A stretch of DNA of 61,344 nucleotides, from NCBI GenBank assembly GCA_028686345.1, contig JAQUCE010000019.1:1-61344 (forward strand), given 5' to 3'. The position numbers were made by a program, and so were the translations under genes. The DNA is from Kiritimatiellia bacterium. GTDB lineage: Bacteria > Verrucomicrobiota > Kiritimatiellia > RFP12 > UBA1067. The notes below the pieces were generated by a model. That model made no database searches, had not been told where the DNA came from, and was given only the letters and a program-made list of their open reading frames with translations. The number at the start of each line of letters is the position of its first letter. Position 1 is the first letter of the stretch. Of this stretch, positions 41,856-50,813 are shown one piece after another.

Positions 41856-43796
41856 TCACCGCGAAAACCTCTCCAGCGTCCTCCGCATCCCCTCTTTCGC
41901 CCCAACAGGCATCCGCTCCCACCCCAGCGCCCTCTTCAACTTCGCATTGGAAACAACATAACTCTCCGTCAGCTTCTTCAGCCGCTCGCTGTTCAGCGGC
42001 AAATGCAGCCAATCACCCACCCGCGCCATCCATGCAACCACACCCGCTGGTATCCGCCACAGCCGCGGCCGCCGCCCCTGACTCTCCGCAATCATCCGAA
42101 TCACCTCATTGGTTGAGAGCGCCTCGTCATCCGCCACCTGATATACCCCTGATTCTACCTCGCCGCTGATCAGCCCCTCAACCACCGCGCAGACATTCCC
42201 GATCGAAGCAAACGAACGCCGGTTCTCAAACGCTCCCAGCGGCCAAGGCACCCCCCTGCTAACCACGCTGTGCAGCAGGTTCAGATTGCCCTTATTCCCC
42301 GGCCCATGGATCATGCAAGGCCGCAGGATATAGGTGCGCATTTGGCTGCCACCATTCTTGCAACCACCATCTTTGCAACCACCCAGTGGTTGCAAATGCG
42401 TGTTTAAAACCCCACGCCCCTCAACCGACTGGCGACCACGCTCCCTTTTCCCCTCGTCACTGCGGCCATCGGGTGGTTGCACCGCTTCGCTCCCTTCAAC
42501 CGCCCGCCGCTCGCTTCCCCTTTTAACCTCGTCAGTGCGGCCATCGGGTGGTTGCACCGCTTCGCGCCCTTCAGACGCCTGCCGCTCGCTTCCCCTTTTA
42601 ACCTCGGCATTGCAACCACTCCGTGGTTGCAATAACCCCTCCGCCTCCAGCTTGCTCCGCCCATACGGCGTTTGCGGCTGCGGCACCGCCTCCTCTGTCA
42701 ACACCCCCGCAACGCTATCGGCCACCGCCTTCACGGAGCTGAACAGTATGAACGTTTGAGCCGGCGCTGCGCGCCTGGTTTGAGCCGCACCTCCGGTGCT
42801 GGTTTTAGACGGCCTAACGGCCTGGTTTAAGCCGCAGCTTCGCTGCTGGTTTGAAGGTTTAAAGTTTACAGTTGCTCCGTTTGCAGCACAGCCGGAGCTA
42901 CAAGCCTGCTGCCCTTTTACACTCCTGATTGCGACCACTTTGTGGTCGCAATAACCATCGTCACCCAACCCCTTTGTACCGTGCGAAGCACCCCTCAAAC
43001 CATCCCCTTCTTCCCGCACTCGCGCACTCGCGCACTCGCGCACTTCCCCAAAAGCCTCCAACACCCGCTTCGTCAACCCAACATTAACATCAAAATAACT
43101 CTGCGGGTCACTCGTGCTCTTCGTATCATGCGCCTTGCCAGCCAAATGCACCACCGCACCAACCTCACACCAGGGAATCTCCTCCAACTGCTCCCAAGTA
43201 AAAACCCGTTCATACGCTCCGCGGCTGTCGCCGCTGGTTTGAGCCGCCCCTGCGGGGCTGGTTTGAGCCGGCCTAACGGCCTCGTTTGAGCCGCAGCTGT
43301 GCTGCTGGTTTGAGCCGGCGCTACGCGCCTGGTTTGAGGGTTTAAGGTTTAAAATTGCTTCGCCTGTAATGCAACCGGAGCTTTCAGCCTGCTGCTCTTT
43401 TAACTGCTCAGCAAGCGCATAGCCCCCGCTGTGCTTTTCTTCGCTTCCAGTTGATCTGCTCCCAGCCCGAAGGCCAAACCAGCACCCTTTTAACCTCGTC
43501 ATTGCGACCACTTTGTGGTCGCAATAACCATCGCCATCCAACCCCTTTGCCCCGTGCGCAGCACCCCTCAAACCAGCGGCGTCAGCCGCGTTCAAACCAG
43601 CCCCAACGGGGCGTCTCAAGCCAGCACCAAAGGTGCGGTTCAAACCACTCCCGCCCGGCGGGACGTTCAAGCCAGCATCCCCAGCCGCGCTCCCCACATC
43701 CAGCGCCCACAGCTCATAGCCCTGGCCCGCTAAATGCGCTGCCAGGTTGGAGCCGACAAACCCAAACGCACCTGTGATTAAAACTTTTTTTCGCAT
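41856..43796 (-). CDS. NAD-dependent sugar epimerase/reductase with three in-frame repeat insertions
   Basis: A 646-residue ORF around a normal extended SDR of about 296 residues. Family pieces in order: KVLITGAFGFVGSNLAAHL (NAD binding); then insertion 1; VFTWEQLEE, AVVHLAGKAHD; insertion 2; FILFSSVKAVADS, YGRSKLEAEGLL with the Tyr-x3-Lys pair; insertion 3; YILRPCMIHGPGNKGNL and the C-terminal substrate domain. The pieces resemble UDP-4-keto-HexNAc reductases or 4-epimerases of O-antigen loci. The open frame survives three insertions totalling about 1050 bases. Whether a folded enzyme results is the open question. Start at 43796 follows the repeat-derived AAAAAGG. Confidence 0.87.
   Translation of the reverse strand: MRKKVLITGAFGFVGSNLAAHLAGQGYELWALDVGSAAGDAGLNVPPGGSGLNRTFGAGLRRPVGAGLNAADAAGLRGAAHGAKGLDGDGYCDHKVVAMTRLKGCWFGLRAGSRSTGSEEKHSGGYALAEQLKEQQAESSGCITGEAILNLKPSNQARSAGSNQQHSCGSNEAVRPAQTSPAGAAQTSGDSRGAYERVFTWEQLEEIPWCEVGAVVHLAGKAHDTKSTSDPQSYFDVNVGLTKRVLEAFGEVRECASARVREEGDGLRGASHGTKGLGDDGYCDHKVVAIRSVKGQQACSSGCAANGATVNFKPSNQQRSCGLNQAVRPSKTSTGGAAQTRRAAPAQTFILFSSVKAVADSVAGVLTEEAVPQPQTPYGRSKLEAEGLLQPRSGCNAEVKRGSERQASEGREAVQPPDGRTDEVKRGSERRAVEGSEAVQPPDGRSDEGKRERGRQSVEGRGVLNTHLQPLGGCKDGGCKNGGSQMRTYILRPCMIHGPGNKGNLNLLHSVVSRGVPWPLGAFENRRSFASIGNVCAVVEGLISGEVESGVYQVADDEALSTNEVIRMIAESQGRRPRLWRIPAGVVAWMARVGDWLHLPLNSERLKKLTESYVVSNAKLKRALGWERMPVGAKEGMRRTLERFSR
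42346..42640 (-). repeat. GPE insertion 3 in the epimerase gene
   Basis: Body unit (42614-42634), two GCGGCCATCGGGTGGTTGC variant units (about 42538 and 42462), terminal unit (42379-42398) and a stacked half-site; it separates GRSKLEAEGLL from MRTYILRP. Confidence 0.92.
42755..43042 (-). repeat. GPE + CHA insertion 2 in the epimerase gene
   Basis: It begins (minus strand) with a CGCACTCG tandem octamer run (43015-43042), then a GCGACCAC-TTT-GTGGTCGC body unit (42930-42952), then four CHA hairpins (42755-42862) ending at FILFSS. A non-repeat filler of about 60 bases lies between the GPE and the CHA. Confidence 0.88.
43218..43685 (-). repeat. CHA + GPE + CHA insertion 1 in the epimerase gene
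   Basis: Minus-strand order: four CHA hairpins (43568-43680), a GCGACCAC-TTT-GTGGTCGC body unit (43503-43525), a filler with CAGCCCGAAGG, then five CHA hairpins (43224-43344). The same modular composition and filler occur in glycosyltransferase insertion C (44140-44560), so one was copied from the other or from a common source. Confidence 0.9.
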
Positions 43797-43802
43797 GAAC
43801 GA

Positions 43803-43965
43803 CCTTTTTGCAACCACACAGTGGTTGCAAATTCGAGATTAAAACCCACGACCCGGCAACCAACCCTTTTCACCCGCATCAAACAACAGCCCAGCAACCG
43901 CCGCGAGTCTCCCCTTTTAACCTCGGCATTGCGACCACTTAGTGGTCGCAATCAGTGGTTGCAAT
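43803..43965 (-). repeat. Intergenic GPE
   Basis: Body palindrome GCGACCAC-TTA-GTGGTCGC (43931-43950) with an adjacent half-site CAGTGGTTGC, and terminal palindrome GCAACCAC-ACA-GTGGTTGC (43809-43828). The body unit forms the C-terminus (IATTDCDH) and stop of the glycosyltransferase at 43939. Confidence 0.9.
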
Positions 43966-46479
43966 AACCCCCGCATAAACCCCAACCATCCGCCTCGCCA
44001 CCGCCCTCCACTGGTACCTCTCTTCCACCAGCCGCCTGCCATTGCGCCCCATCGCCGCCCGCTCCTCATCACTCAAGCTCATCGCCTCTGCCAGCGCCTC
44101 GGCCAACGGCTCCACCCCGACATCCACCCACCAGCCGGAGCGGCTGTCGCCGCTGGTTTGACCCGCCCCTTCGGGGCTGGTTTGAGCCGGCCTAACGGCC
44201 TGGTTTAAGCCGCAGCTGCGCTGCTGGTTTGAAGGTTTAAGGTTTAAAGTTGCTTCGCCTGCAGCACCGCAGGAGCTTTCAGCCTGCTGCTCTTTTAACT
44301 GCTCAACAGGCGCACAGCCCCCGCTGTGCTTTTCTTCGCTTCCAGTTGATCTGCTCCCAGCCCGAAGGCCAAACCAGCACCCTTTTAACCTCGTCATTGC
44401 GACCACTTTGTGGTCGCAATAACCATCGCCATCCAACCCCTTTGCCGTTTGCGAAGCACCACTCAACCCAGCGGCGTCAGCCGCGTTCAAACCAGTGACG
44501 CAGTCACGGCTCAAACCAGGCGCGAAGTGCCGGCTCAAACCAGCAGCGCAGCTGCGGCCTTGGGCTGAACTGCCCAGCAGCTCAGCCCAAGGCGCCCCCT
44601 TCGTGGTAATCACCGGCACGCCGCAGGCCAGCGACTCCGCCACCACAATCCCAAAATTCTCATTCTTGGTTGGCAGCACAAAAACCTCGGCGGCTTTCAT
44701 CAGTTTCACCTTGGCTTCGCCAAACACCGCGCCAATGAACTTAACACTCCCACCAAGACCCGCTCCCTCTACCTGCCGCTTCAGCGCCTCCTCATAACGC
44801 CTATCGCCGCTGCCCGCTATGACAAGCACCCACTCGGAGCTGGTGCGAACGCGGCTCGCGCCGCTGGTTTGAGCCGGCCTGACGGCCTGGTTTGAGCCGG
44901 CGCTGCGCGCCTGGTTTGAGCCGCAGCTGCGCTGCTGGTTTGAGTCGGCGCTGCGCGCCTGGTTTGAGCCGCAGCTGCGCTGCTGGTTTGAGTCGGCGCT
45001 GCGCGCCTGGTTTGAGCCGCAGCTGCGCTGCTGGTTTGAGTCGGCGCTGCGCGCCTGGTTTGAGGGTTTAAGGTTTAAAGTTGTTCCGCTCTCAGCCCGA
45101 AGTCCAAACCAGCGCCCTTTTAACCTCGGCATTGCGACCACCATGGCCGTCGTAGCCTTGGCGTAGATGGCTGAGTGGTCGCAATAACCATCGCCATCCT
45201 CCCCCTTTGCCCCGTGCGCAGCACCCCTCAAACCAGCGGCGTCAGCCGCGTTCAAACCAGCCCCAACGGGGCGTCTCAAACCAGCACCAAAGGTGCGGTT
45301 CAAACCACTCCCGCCCTGCGGGACGTTCAAACCAGCGGCGTCAGCCGCGTTCAAACCAGCCCCAACGGGGCGTCTCAAACCAGCACCAAAGGTGCGGTTC
45401 AAACCACTCCCGCCCTGCGGGACGTTCAAACCAGCGGCGTCAGCCGCGCTCAAACCAGGCGCTCTGCGCCGGCGCGTTTCCCCCCAGGCGGAAACAAGGC
45501 TCTCGACATCCTTAATCGGATCCAGCCGCGAGAGAAACAACGCAATCTTCCTATCCTTACACTCCGGCCACTTCTCATCAACAAACCCGCGGTCAGCCGC
45601 CACATCATCAAAGCTCTCCAGCTCAACCCCATTAGTCACAACCACAACCAAAGGCTCTGCCGCCGCCCGAATCCCAAACCAGCGGCGCATCCTCCCTTTT
45701 AACCTCGTCATTGCAACCACCATGGCCGGCGTAGCCTTGGCGTAGACGGCTCTGTGGTCGCAATAACCATCGCCATCCTCCCCCTTTGCCCCGTGCGCAG
45801 CACCCCTCAAACCAGCGGCGTCAGCCGCGTTCAAACCAGCCCCAACGGGGCGGCTCAAACCAGCAGCTTCGCTGCGGCTCAAACCAGTGACGCAGTCACA
45901 ACTCAAACCAGCCCCAACGGGGCGGCTCACCCCAGCAGCTTCGCTGCGGCTTAAACGCTGCGAACCAGAAGCCGGTGCTATAAACTCCATTATAGCACCA
46001 GCTTCCGCCTCGCACGTCGCATGTACCACCGCCGCTCGCCTCAAAAACCGCCGGTCAAACATCCAGCCAGCAACCCGCTTTTTCAACGCTGAAATCTTCA
46101 GTCGCTCAGGTGCCAGACAACCCCGTGGAGTCATCACCAATGGTTTGTTATATCGCAACGCCAGATAGCTGCCCCACCACACCGGAAAGGTCCACTGCGA
46201 ATGCACATGAACAAGATCAGCGCTTTTAACCAGTGACCGCAACCCCCTCAGCATCTCCCATGAGAAGTAGAAAGGCTTGAAGAGCGATGGTTTATACAGG
46301 TGCAAGTTAACGCCTTTCTCCTGCGCCTTCACGGCAGCGTCGCTGACCGCCCCCTCAACACCAGTCGTTGCAAGTGTTACATCAACGCCATCAGCGCACA
46401 GGCTTTCGCATAGCCGGGGCACTGACTGCGATATCCCACCCTCTACCGGCAAACCCGCCACTATATGTAAAACTCTCAT
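43939..46479 (-). CDS. Glycosyltransferase family 4 with three in-frame repeat insertions
   Basis: An 846-residue ORF around a normal GT-B enzyme of about 390 residues. N-terminal acceptor domain: HIVAGLPVEGGISQSVPRL, LVHVHSQWTFPVWWG, MTPRGCLAPERL. Donor domain: VVTNGVELESF, LFLSRLDPIKDVESLV, VIAGSGDRRYEE, VKFIGAVFG, FVLPTKNENFGIVVAESLACGVPVI with the conserved Glu. Insertions lie after EAGAIMEF (A), after SAWGETRRRR (B) and after WAELLGSSAQG (C). It ends in GPE-encoded IATTDCDH. A perfect 10-bp hairpin (45974-45999) marks the edge of insertion A. Likely adds a hexose to the lipid-linked glycan. Confidence 0.88.
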   Translation of the reverse strand: MRVLHIVAGLPVEGGISQSVPRLCESLCADGVDVTLATTGVEGAVSDAAVKAQEKGVNLHLYKPSLFKPFYFSWEMLRGLRSLVKSADLVHVHSQWTFPVWWGSYLALRYNKPLVMTPRGCLAPERLKISALKKRVAGWMFDRRFLRRAAVVHATCEAEAGAIMEFIAPASGSQRLSRSEAAGVSRPVGAGLSCDCVTGLSRSEAAGLSRPVGAGLNAADAAGLRGAAHGAKGEDGDGYCDHRAVYAKATPAMVVAMTRLKGRMRRWFGIRAAAEPLVVVVTNGVELESFDDVAADRGFVDEKWPECKDRKIALFLSRLDPIKDVESLVSAWGETRRRRAPGLSAADAAGLNVPQGGSGLNRTFGAGLRRPVGAGLNAADAAGLNVPQGGSGLNRTFGAGLRRPVGAGLNAADAAGLRGAAHGAKGEDGDGYCDHSAIYAKATTAMVVAMPRLKGRWFGLRAESGTTLNLKPSNQARSADSNQQRSCGSNQARSADSNQQRSCGSNQARSADSNQQRSCGSNQARSAGSNQAVRPAQTSGASRVRTSSEWVLVIAGSGDRRYEEALKRQVEGAGLGGSVKFIGAVFGEAKVKLMKAAEVFVLPTKNENFGIVVAESLACGVPVITTKGAPWAELLGSSAQGRSCAAGLSRHFAPGLSRDCVTGLNAADAAGLSGASQTAKGLDGDGYCDHKVVAMTRLKGCWFGLRAGSRSTGSEEKHSGGCAPVEQLKEQQAESSCGAAGEATLNLKPSNQQRSCGLNQAVRPAQTSPEGAGQTSGDSRSGWWVDVGVEPLAEALAEAMSLSDEERAAMGRNGRRLVEERYQWRAVARRMVGVYAGVIATTDCDH
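44140..44560 (-). repeat. Insertion C in the GT4 gene (CHA + GPE + CHA)
   Basis: CHA hairpins at 44464-44560 (including GGCGC/GTGCC, a pair that remains complementary in RNA through a G-U), a GCGACCAC-TTT-GTGGTCGC unit (44399-44420), filler with CAGCCCGAAGG, and CHA at 44145-44240. Confidence 0.9.
44838..45474 (-). repeat. Insertion B in the GT4 gene (about 640 bp)
   Basis: CHA at 45228-45474 containing a perfect internal duplication of about 105 bp (45225-45330 and 45331-45435), a GPE unit with enlarged loop GTAGCCTTGGCGTAG (45132-45186), then CHA at 44850-45066 with a 46-bp unit (CAGCTGCGCTG plus GGCGCTGCGCGCC hairpins) repeated four times. Confidence 0.92.
45690..45999 (-). repeat. Insertion A in the GT4 gene, with edge hairpin
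   Basis: CHA at 45808-45958 and a GPE unit whose loop carries the GTAGCCTTGGCGTAG insert (45712-45766). At the edge is a perfect inverted repeat GGTGCTATAA-ACTCCA-TTATAGCACC (45974-45999). Confidence 0.9.
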
Positions 46480-46787
46480 AAATACGCTACAGTGTCAGCA
46501 TTGACTTCGTTTTTATGGCCCGCGAATAACCCACAGGGTTTAGCCCACGCCTTTAGGCTGGCAATCTCCGCAAATATTGCACTTTAAAAGTTATCGTGTG
46601 GTTGCACCACTCCGCACCCTCCAGCCGCCAAGTTCGTGCTTCCCTTTTAACCTCATCATTGCAACCACCATGGCCGGCGTAGCCTTGGCGTAGACGGCTC
46701 TGTGGTTGCAATAATCCTCTCAACCCAGGCGCAACCGCCAGCCCTTCCAGGCCCACCCACTGGCACTTCCGCCCTTAAACACCAACG
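46480..46787 (-). repeat. Intergenic region with one GPE of enlarged loop
   Basis: GPE body unit with the GTAGCCTTGGCGTAG loop insert (46660-46712) and a truncated second unit (GTGTGGTTGCACCAC, about 46598). The remaining sequence (46480-46590) is not obviously repetitive and holds no ORF of note. Confidence 0.85.
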
Positions 46788-47312
<525 letters not shown>

Positions 47313-47729
47313 TTTTAATTGTAAGTCATGTTTTTAAGAGTGATCTTATGATGTACGCAGCATAACTTTCCCAAAGTACAACCGACATTCAAACTATATG
47401 AGCGGTTGGTATTTTTAGCGATTAGCGTTAAAAAAATACCAAGCGCAACAGAGATTCGCGGAGATTCGCGGGACAAAGAAACTCTTCTCGCGCATACGGG
47501 ATTAACCACGCTCCCTTTTCCCTTCGTCACTGCGCCCGTCCAGTGGTTGCACCACTCCGCACCCTTCAGCCGCCAAGTTCGTGCTTCCCTTTTAACCTCG
47601 TCATTGCAACCACTCTTTTTGCGACCACCCAGTGGCCGCACATGCGTGTTTAAAACCCCGCGACCTCCAGCCGCCAAGTGTGCGCTTCCCTTTTAACCTC
47701 GTCATTGCAACCACTCTGTGGTTGCAATC
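47313..47729. repeat. Gene-free interval with hairpin and GPE units
   Basis: A long hairpin TTGGTATTTTTAGCG-ATTA-GCGTTAAAAAAATACCAA spans 47406-47442 (about 15 paired bases). A GAGATTCGCG direct duplication follows (47452-47470). GPE units: variant GCGCCCGTCCAGTGGTTGC (about 47532), a terminal unit with GCGACCACCCAGTGGCCGC (47620-47640) and a body unit (47705-47727) adjoining the stop of the GT2 gene. Confidence 0.82.
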
Positions 47730-48503
47730 TTAGCCGCGTCTCAAGAAGCGTAGTTTCTTGAGCTCCCACACCTTGAAAAAATATTTCAAACACAGCATCA
47801 ACAGGTTCGTGTACACCCCGTTCTCCCGATTGCCACGCACAATTTCGCGGTTAAGCGTGAGCGTGCTGGCAACACCATTGGTGCTCAGACCACCCAGCCG
47901 CATATCTATCAGAGCATCATTGATGTAACGTGTTTTGAGCCCACCCTTCCAAAGAAAGCGGATCAGCAGCTCATAATCAGCGGCAATCTGATAATCCAAC
48001 TTATAGAAGCCCAGCTCTTCAAACTTCTCACGGCGGCAGTAAAACGTGGGATGGGGCGGCATATAACCCCAGCGCAGCATCCAGGGCTTCCAGCGTTTGG
48101 CTGAGTAGTAGCGTGTGACCTGGTCCAGTTTCTCGCCCTTCACAAAACGAATATCAGCATACACAGCGTCAACATCATCGCTAAAACTTTTAGCAACCTC
48201 CTCGAGCACACTGCCATGACGAAAAAAGTCATCTCCATTCAGAATCCCGACCACCTCGCCGGTTGCCATGCGTATGCCCTTATTTAGCGCATCATACAAC
48301 CCTTGATCCGGCTCCGACACCCAGCGCAGTCTACCTTCAAACCTTTCCTCGTAAGCCTTGATCACCTCCACTGTGCCATCGCTGGAGCCACCATCAACCA
48401 CAATATACTCAACATCCGTATAGGATTGGGCCAACACCGAATCCATCGCATGACTGATGACATCAACGCTGTTGTAACAGGCGGTTATGAGTGAAATTCG
48501 CAT
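47730..48503 (-). CDS. Glycosyltransferase family 2
   Basis: A 257-residue GT-A enzyme: ISLITACYNSVDVI at the start, YIVVDGGSSDGTVEVI, ALNKGIRMATGEVVGILNGDDFF (DxD-like metal/nucleotide site), and a C-terminal region with HPTFYCRREKFEELGFY and ADYELLIRF. This is the WcaA-like/GT2 subgroup that uses NDP-sugars in the cytoplasm. The ATG at 48503 begins family-like sequence at once; 23 in-frame codons upstream derive from TTCAAAG hairpin repeats. No strong ribosome-binding site. Confidence 0.9.
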   Translation of the reverse strand: MRISLITACYNSVDVISHAMDSVLAQSYTDVEYIVVDGGSSDGTVEVIKAYEERFEGRLRWVSEPDQGLYDALNKGIRMATGEVVGILNGDDFFRHGSVLEEVAKSFSDDVDAVYADIRFVKGEKLDQVTRYYSAKRWKPWMLRWGYMPPHPTFYCRREKFEELGFYKLDYQIAADYELLIRFLWKGGLKTRYINDALIDMRLGGLSTNGVASTLTLNREIVRGNRENGVYTNLLMLCLKYFFKVWELKKLRFLRRG

Positions 48504-48784
48504 TTTTTGGTTCGCTGCGCTCACGTTTAAAGCAGCTTCGCTGCGTTCCATGCCCGCTATGCGGGCGTTCAAAGTTCGCTGCGCGAACGTTCAAAGTTCG
48601 CTGCGCGAACGTTCAATGCCTTCAAGCAGCAACAATGCGGAGAAGCTTCAAACTTGCCGAAGGTACTTTGAATGTTGAGTTAGCATCTTTGAATTAAGGG
48701 CAGCTGATTTTATGAGCTGGCATGCGCAGCACTGTAGCCGCGGGCCGTGACCGCGGTCGGCGCATTTACAGTCAATAGCGAGAT
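48504..48784 (-). repeat. TTCAAA-type hairpin repeats
   Basis: A variant of the CHA theme: GTTCAAAG linkers between hairpins with arms CGCAG-like, GCCCGC/GCGGGC, TTCGC/GCGAA (twice in tandem, 48572-48610), and a degenerate right end. A GTAGCCGCGGGCC element (48733-48755), also at 16206, 16467, 50815 and 54138, closes the block. Confidence 0.8.
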
Positions 48785-49310
48785 GCCACGCTCCCTCTTC
48801 CCCTCGTCACTGCGCCCGTCTAGCGGTTGCACCACTCCTCGTTTTCCAGCCGCCAAGTGCGCGTTTCCTTTTTAACCTCGTCACTGCGCCCGTCTAGCGG
48901 GTGCACCACTCCGCGCCTTCCAGCCGCCAAGTACGCGCTTCCCTTTTCCCCTTGTCACTGCGCCCGTCTAGCGGGTGCACCACCCCGCGCCTTTCAGCCG
49001 CCAAGTACGTGCTTCCCTTTTCCCCTTGTCACTGCGCCCGTCTAGCGGGTGCACCACCCCGCGCCTTTCAGCCGCCAAGTACGCGCTTCCCTTTTCCCCT
49101 TGTCACTGCGCCCGTCTAGCGGGTGCACCACCCCGCGCCTTTCAGCCGCCAAGTACGCGCTTCCCTTTTAACCTCGTCATTGCAACCACTCTTTTTGCGA
49201 CCACCCAGTGGCCGCAAATGCGTGTTTAAAACCCCGCGACCTCCAGCCGCCAAGTTCGTGCTTCCCTTTTAACCTCGTCATTGCAACCACTCTGTGGTTG
49301 CAATATCAGT
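48785..49310 (-). repeat. 74-bp tandem array derived from GPE
   Basis: Five units with exact 74-bp spacing in the best part (GTCTAGCGGG at 48966 and 49040), each CTTGTCACTGCGCCCGTC, AGCGGGTGCACCAC and CAGCCGCCAAGT. The hairpin core is GCGCCCG-TCTAG-CGGGTGC, a GPE palindrome with changed but still paired arms. The array ends with a normal GPE terminal unit (49197-49217) and a body unit (49281-49303). Confidence 0.92.
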
Positions 49311-49312
49311 CG

Positions 49313-49446
49313 CCGTCAAACCAGGCCGAAGGCCGCCAAACCAGGCCGAAGGCCGTTAAACCAGGCCGAAGGCCGTTAAACCAGGCCGAAGGCCGCCTCA
49401 AACCAGGCCGAAGGCCGTCTCAAACCAGCGGCGCAAGCCGCGCCTC
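49313..49446 (-). repeat. CHA array at the end of the GT4 gene
   Basis: Five CAAACCAGGCCGAAGGCCG units at 20-23 bp spacing and two further units with CGGCGCAAGCCG and GCAGCGCAAGC. The last unit encodes the final codons and TGA stop of the gene at 49445. Confidence 0.93.
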
Positions 49447-50647
49447 AAACCCGCAGCGCAAGCCACTCCGCCATTGCCAAGCTGATCTTTGACGCATCAA
49501 ATAGCTGCTCCGCCATACCCCTGGCATTGCGTTTATGTGCATCCAGCAACACACGGTCGTTATAATACCGCATCACAGCATTTTGGAAACTCCCTTGACT
49601 CCCAACTTCATAACTAATGCCGCAGCTAAACTTTTCCAGAAGCTGTTTTGATTCCGAGGTTAATCCATTGATTGCAGCCAGACCATGCGTGGCGTAATCC
49701 ACCAACTTGTTGGGAACTGCCACCAGCATCTCATCCCGCATGGGGATAATGCCAACATCACACTCCTGCATAAGCCGCCCCAATTCATCCCCTGATAAAT
49801 ATCCGTGAAAACGCGCGCCTTTCCCAGAGACTTTCACGGCATCCTCCACCTCACTCCGACGAGGGCCATCACCGGCAATATCGAGCGAAACATCTAACCC
49901 GTCGTCCACCAGTGCTTTCACAGCACGCAGCATGGTTTTCAAATCATACGAAGGGCCAAGGTTCCCAACATAGATAAGCCTCAACCTTTGGCCAGTACCA
50001 TCGCCCCTCTTTGAAATTTCAGGCAGCAACCCTCCTAAGGGAAACATCTTGGCTGGGCAAGTGGAGCCGTAAGATGCAGCCAACCGTAAGTATTTTTCAG
50101 CAACTGCCGTAATGCAATCAGCACCGCAATACGCCCGTCCGGCAGCCTCTTTAAAACGCACCAGAAGCCCACCCATAAATGACCTCAAAAACCGCGGTGC
50201 TAGCTGATAAAAATTCTCAGGCCAGGCATCCTGAACGTCCACGCCAATCTTACACCCATATTTAACCCTGAACTTCACAGCCTGATCAAACAAATTCAAA
50301 GGCGGCATACTTAAAATAATACGATCCGGTGGTTGAAGTTCATCACGCTCGATGCACTCAACAGCCATCGCCAGCCAGGAGCACGCATAACCCCGATGGC
50401 TTTGTACGCGGCTCCAACTCACATTTGTGTGATATGGCAGTGTAGGAATCAGCCGCATCTGATAACCATCATGGGTATAAATTGGTTCAAGCGAACGCTG
50501 CTCTTTACGCAGATGATGAAAGTCACTCGACCACCAGACCACCTCATGGCCCAGCCCCACCAGTGCTCTTGCTAAAAGCTCATAACGCATCGGACGCCCA
50601 CCTTCTAAAGGCAGAGGATCAAACGGGCTGTTAATCCAAAAAATCAT
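49445..50647 (-). CDS. Glycosyltransferase family 4 (WcaI-like)
   Basis: A 400-residue GT-B enzyme. N-terminus IFWINSPFDPLPLEGGRPMRYELLARAL binds acceptor side, DVQDAWPENFYQL is a WcaI-type motif, then LRLIYVGNLGPSYDL, LDIAGDGPRRSE, RFHGYLSGDELGRLM and VGIIPMRDEMLVAVPNKLVDY at the donor site. I chose the ATG at 50647 because AGGTGG lies 7 bases upstream; a TTG two codons earlier is the alternative. The final Val and TGA stop are provided by a CHA unit (GGTTTGA). Confidence 0.9.
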   Translation of the reverse strand: MIFWINSPFDPLPLEGGRPMRYELLARALVGLGHEVVWWSSDFHHLRKEQRSLEPIYTHDGYQMRLIPTLPYHTNVSWSRVQSHRGYACSWLAMAVECIERDELQPPDRIILSMPPLNLFDQAVKFRVKYGCKIGVDVQDAWPENFYQLAPRFLRSFMGGLLVRFKEAAGRAYCGADCITAVAEKYLRLAASYGSTCPAKMFPLGGLLPEISKRGDGTGQRLRLIYVGNLGPSYDLKTMLRAVKALVDDGLDVSLDIAGDGPRRSEVEDAVKVSGKGARFHGYLSGDELGRLMQECDVGIIPMRDEMLVAVPNKLVDYATHGLAAINGLTSESKQLLEKFSCGISYEVGSQGSFQNAVMRYYNDRVLLDAHKRNARGMAEQLFDASKISLAMAEWLALRV

Positions 50648-50813
50648 TTTCAATCCACCTAACTAATCTCTGTGCCTGAGACTCCCATGTATGACCAGAG
50701 TCAATCCAACTCGCAATCTCACTTTCTAGGAGATTTTTTTGCTTTGCATCAATATTAAAAGCCTCATCAACCAGCATTGCGCACTGCAACAATCTTAGGG
50801 CGGTTAGCACCAC
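50631..50813 (-). pseudogene. Probable C-terminal remnant of a glycosyltransferase
   Basis: A 60-codon open frame, overlapping the GT4 start by 17 bases. Its sequence (DEAFNIDAKQKNLLE, WESQAQRLVRWIEND) resembles the last helices of a GT4/GT1 enzyme. Upstream it runs straight into the GTAGCCGCGGGCC repeat, so the body of the gene is missing. A real small gene is unlikely: no start context or fold. Confidence 0.45.

Noticed and set aside
48827-49229. Three overlapping plus-strand ORFs with HHSAPSSRQV repeats
   Set aside because: They arise from the 74-bp tandem array; 74 is not a multiple of three, so the same peptide appears in successive frames.
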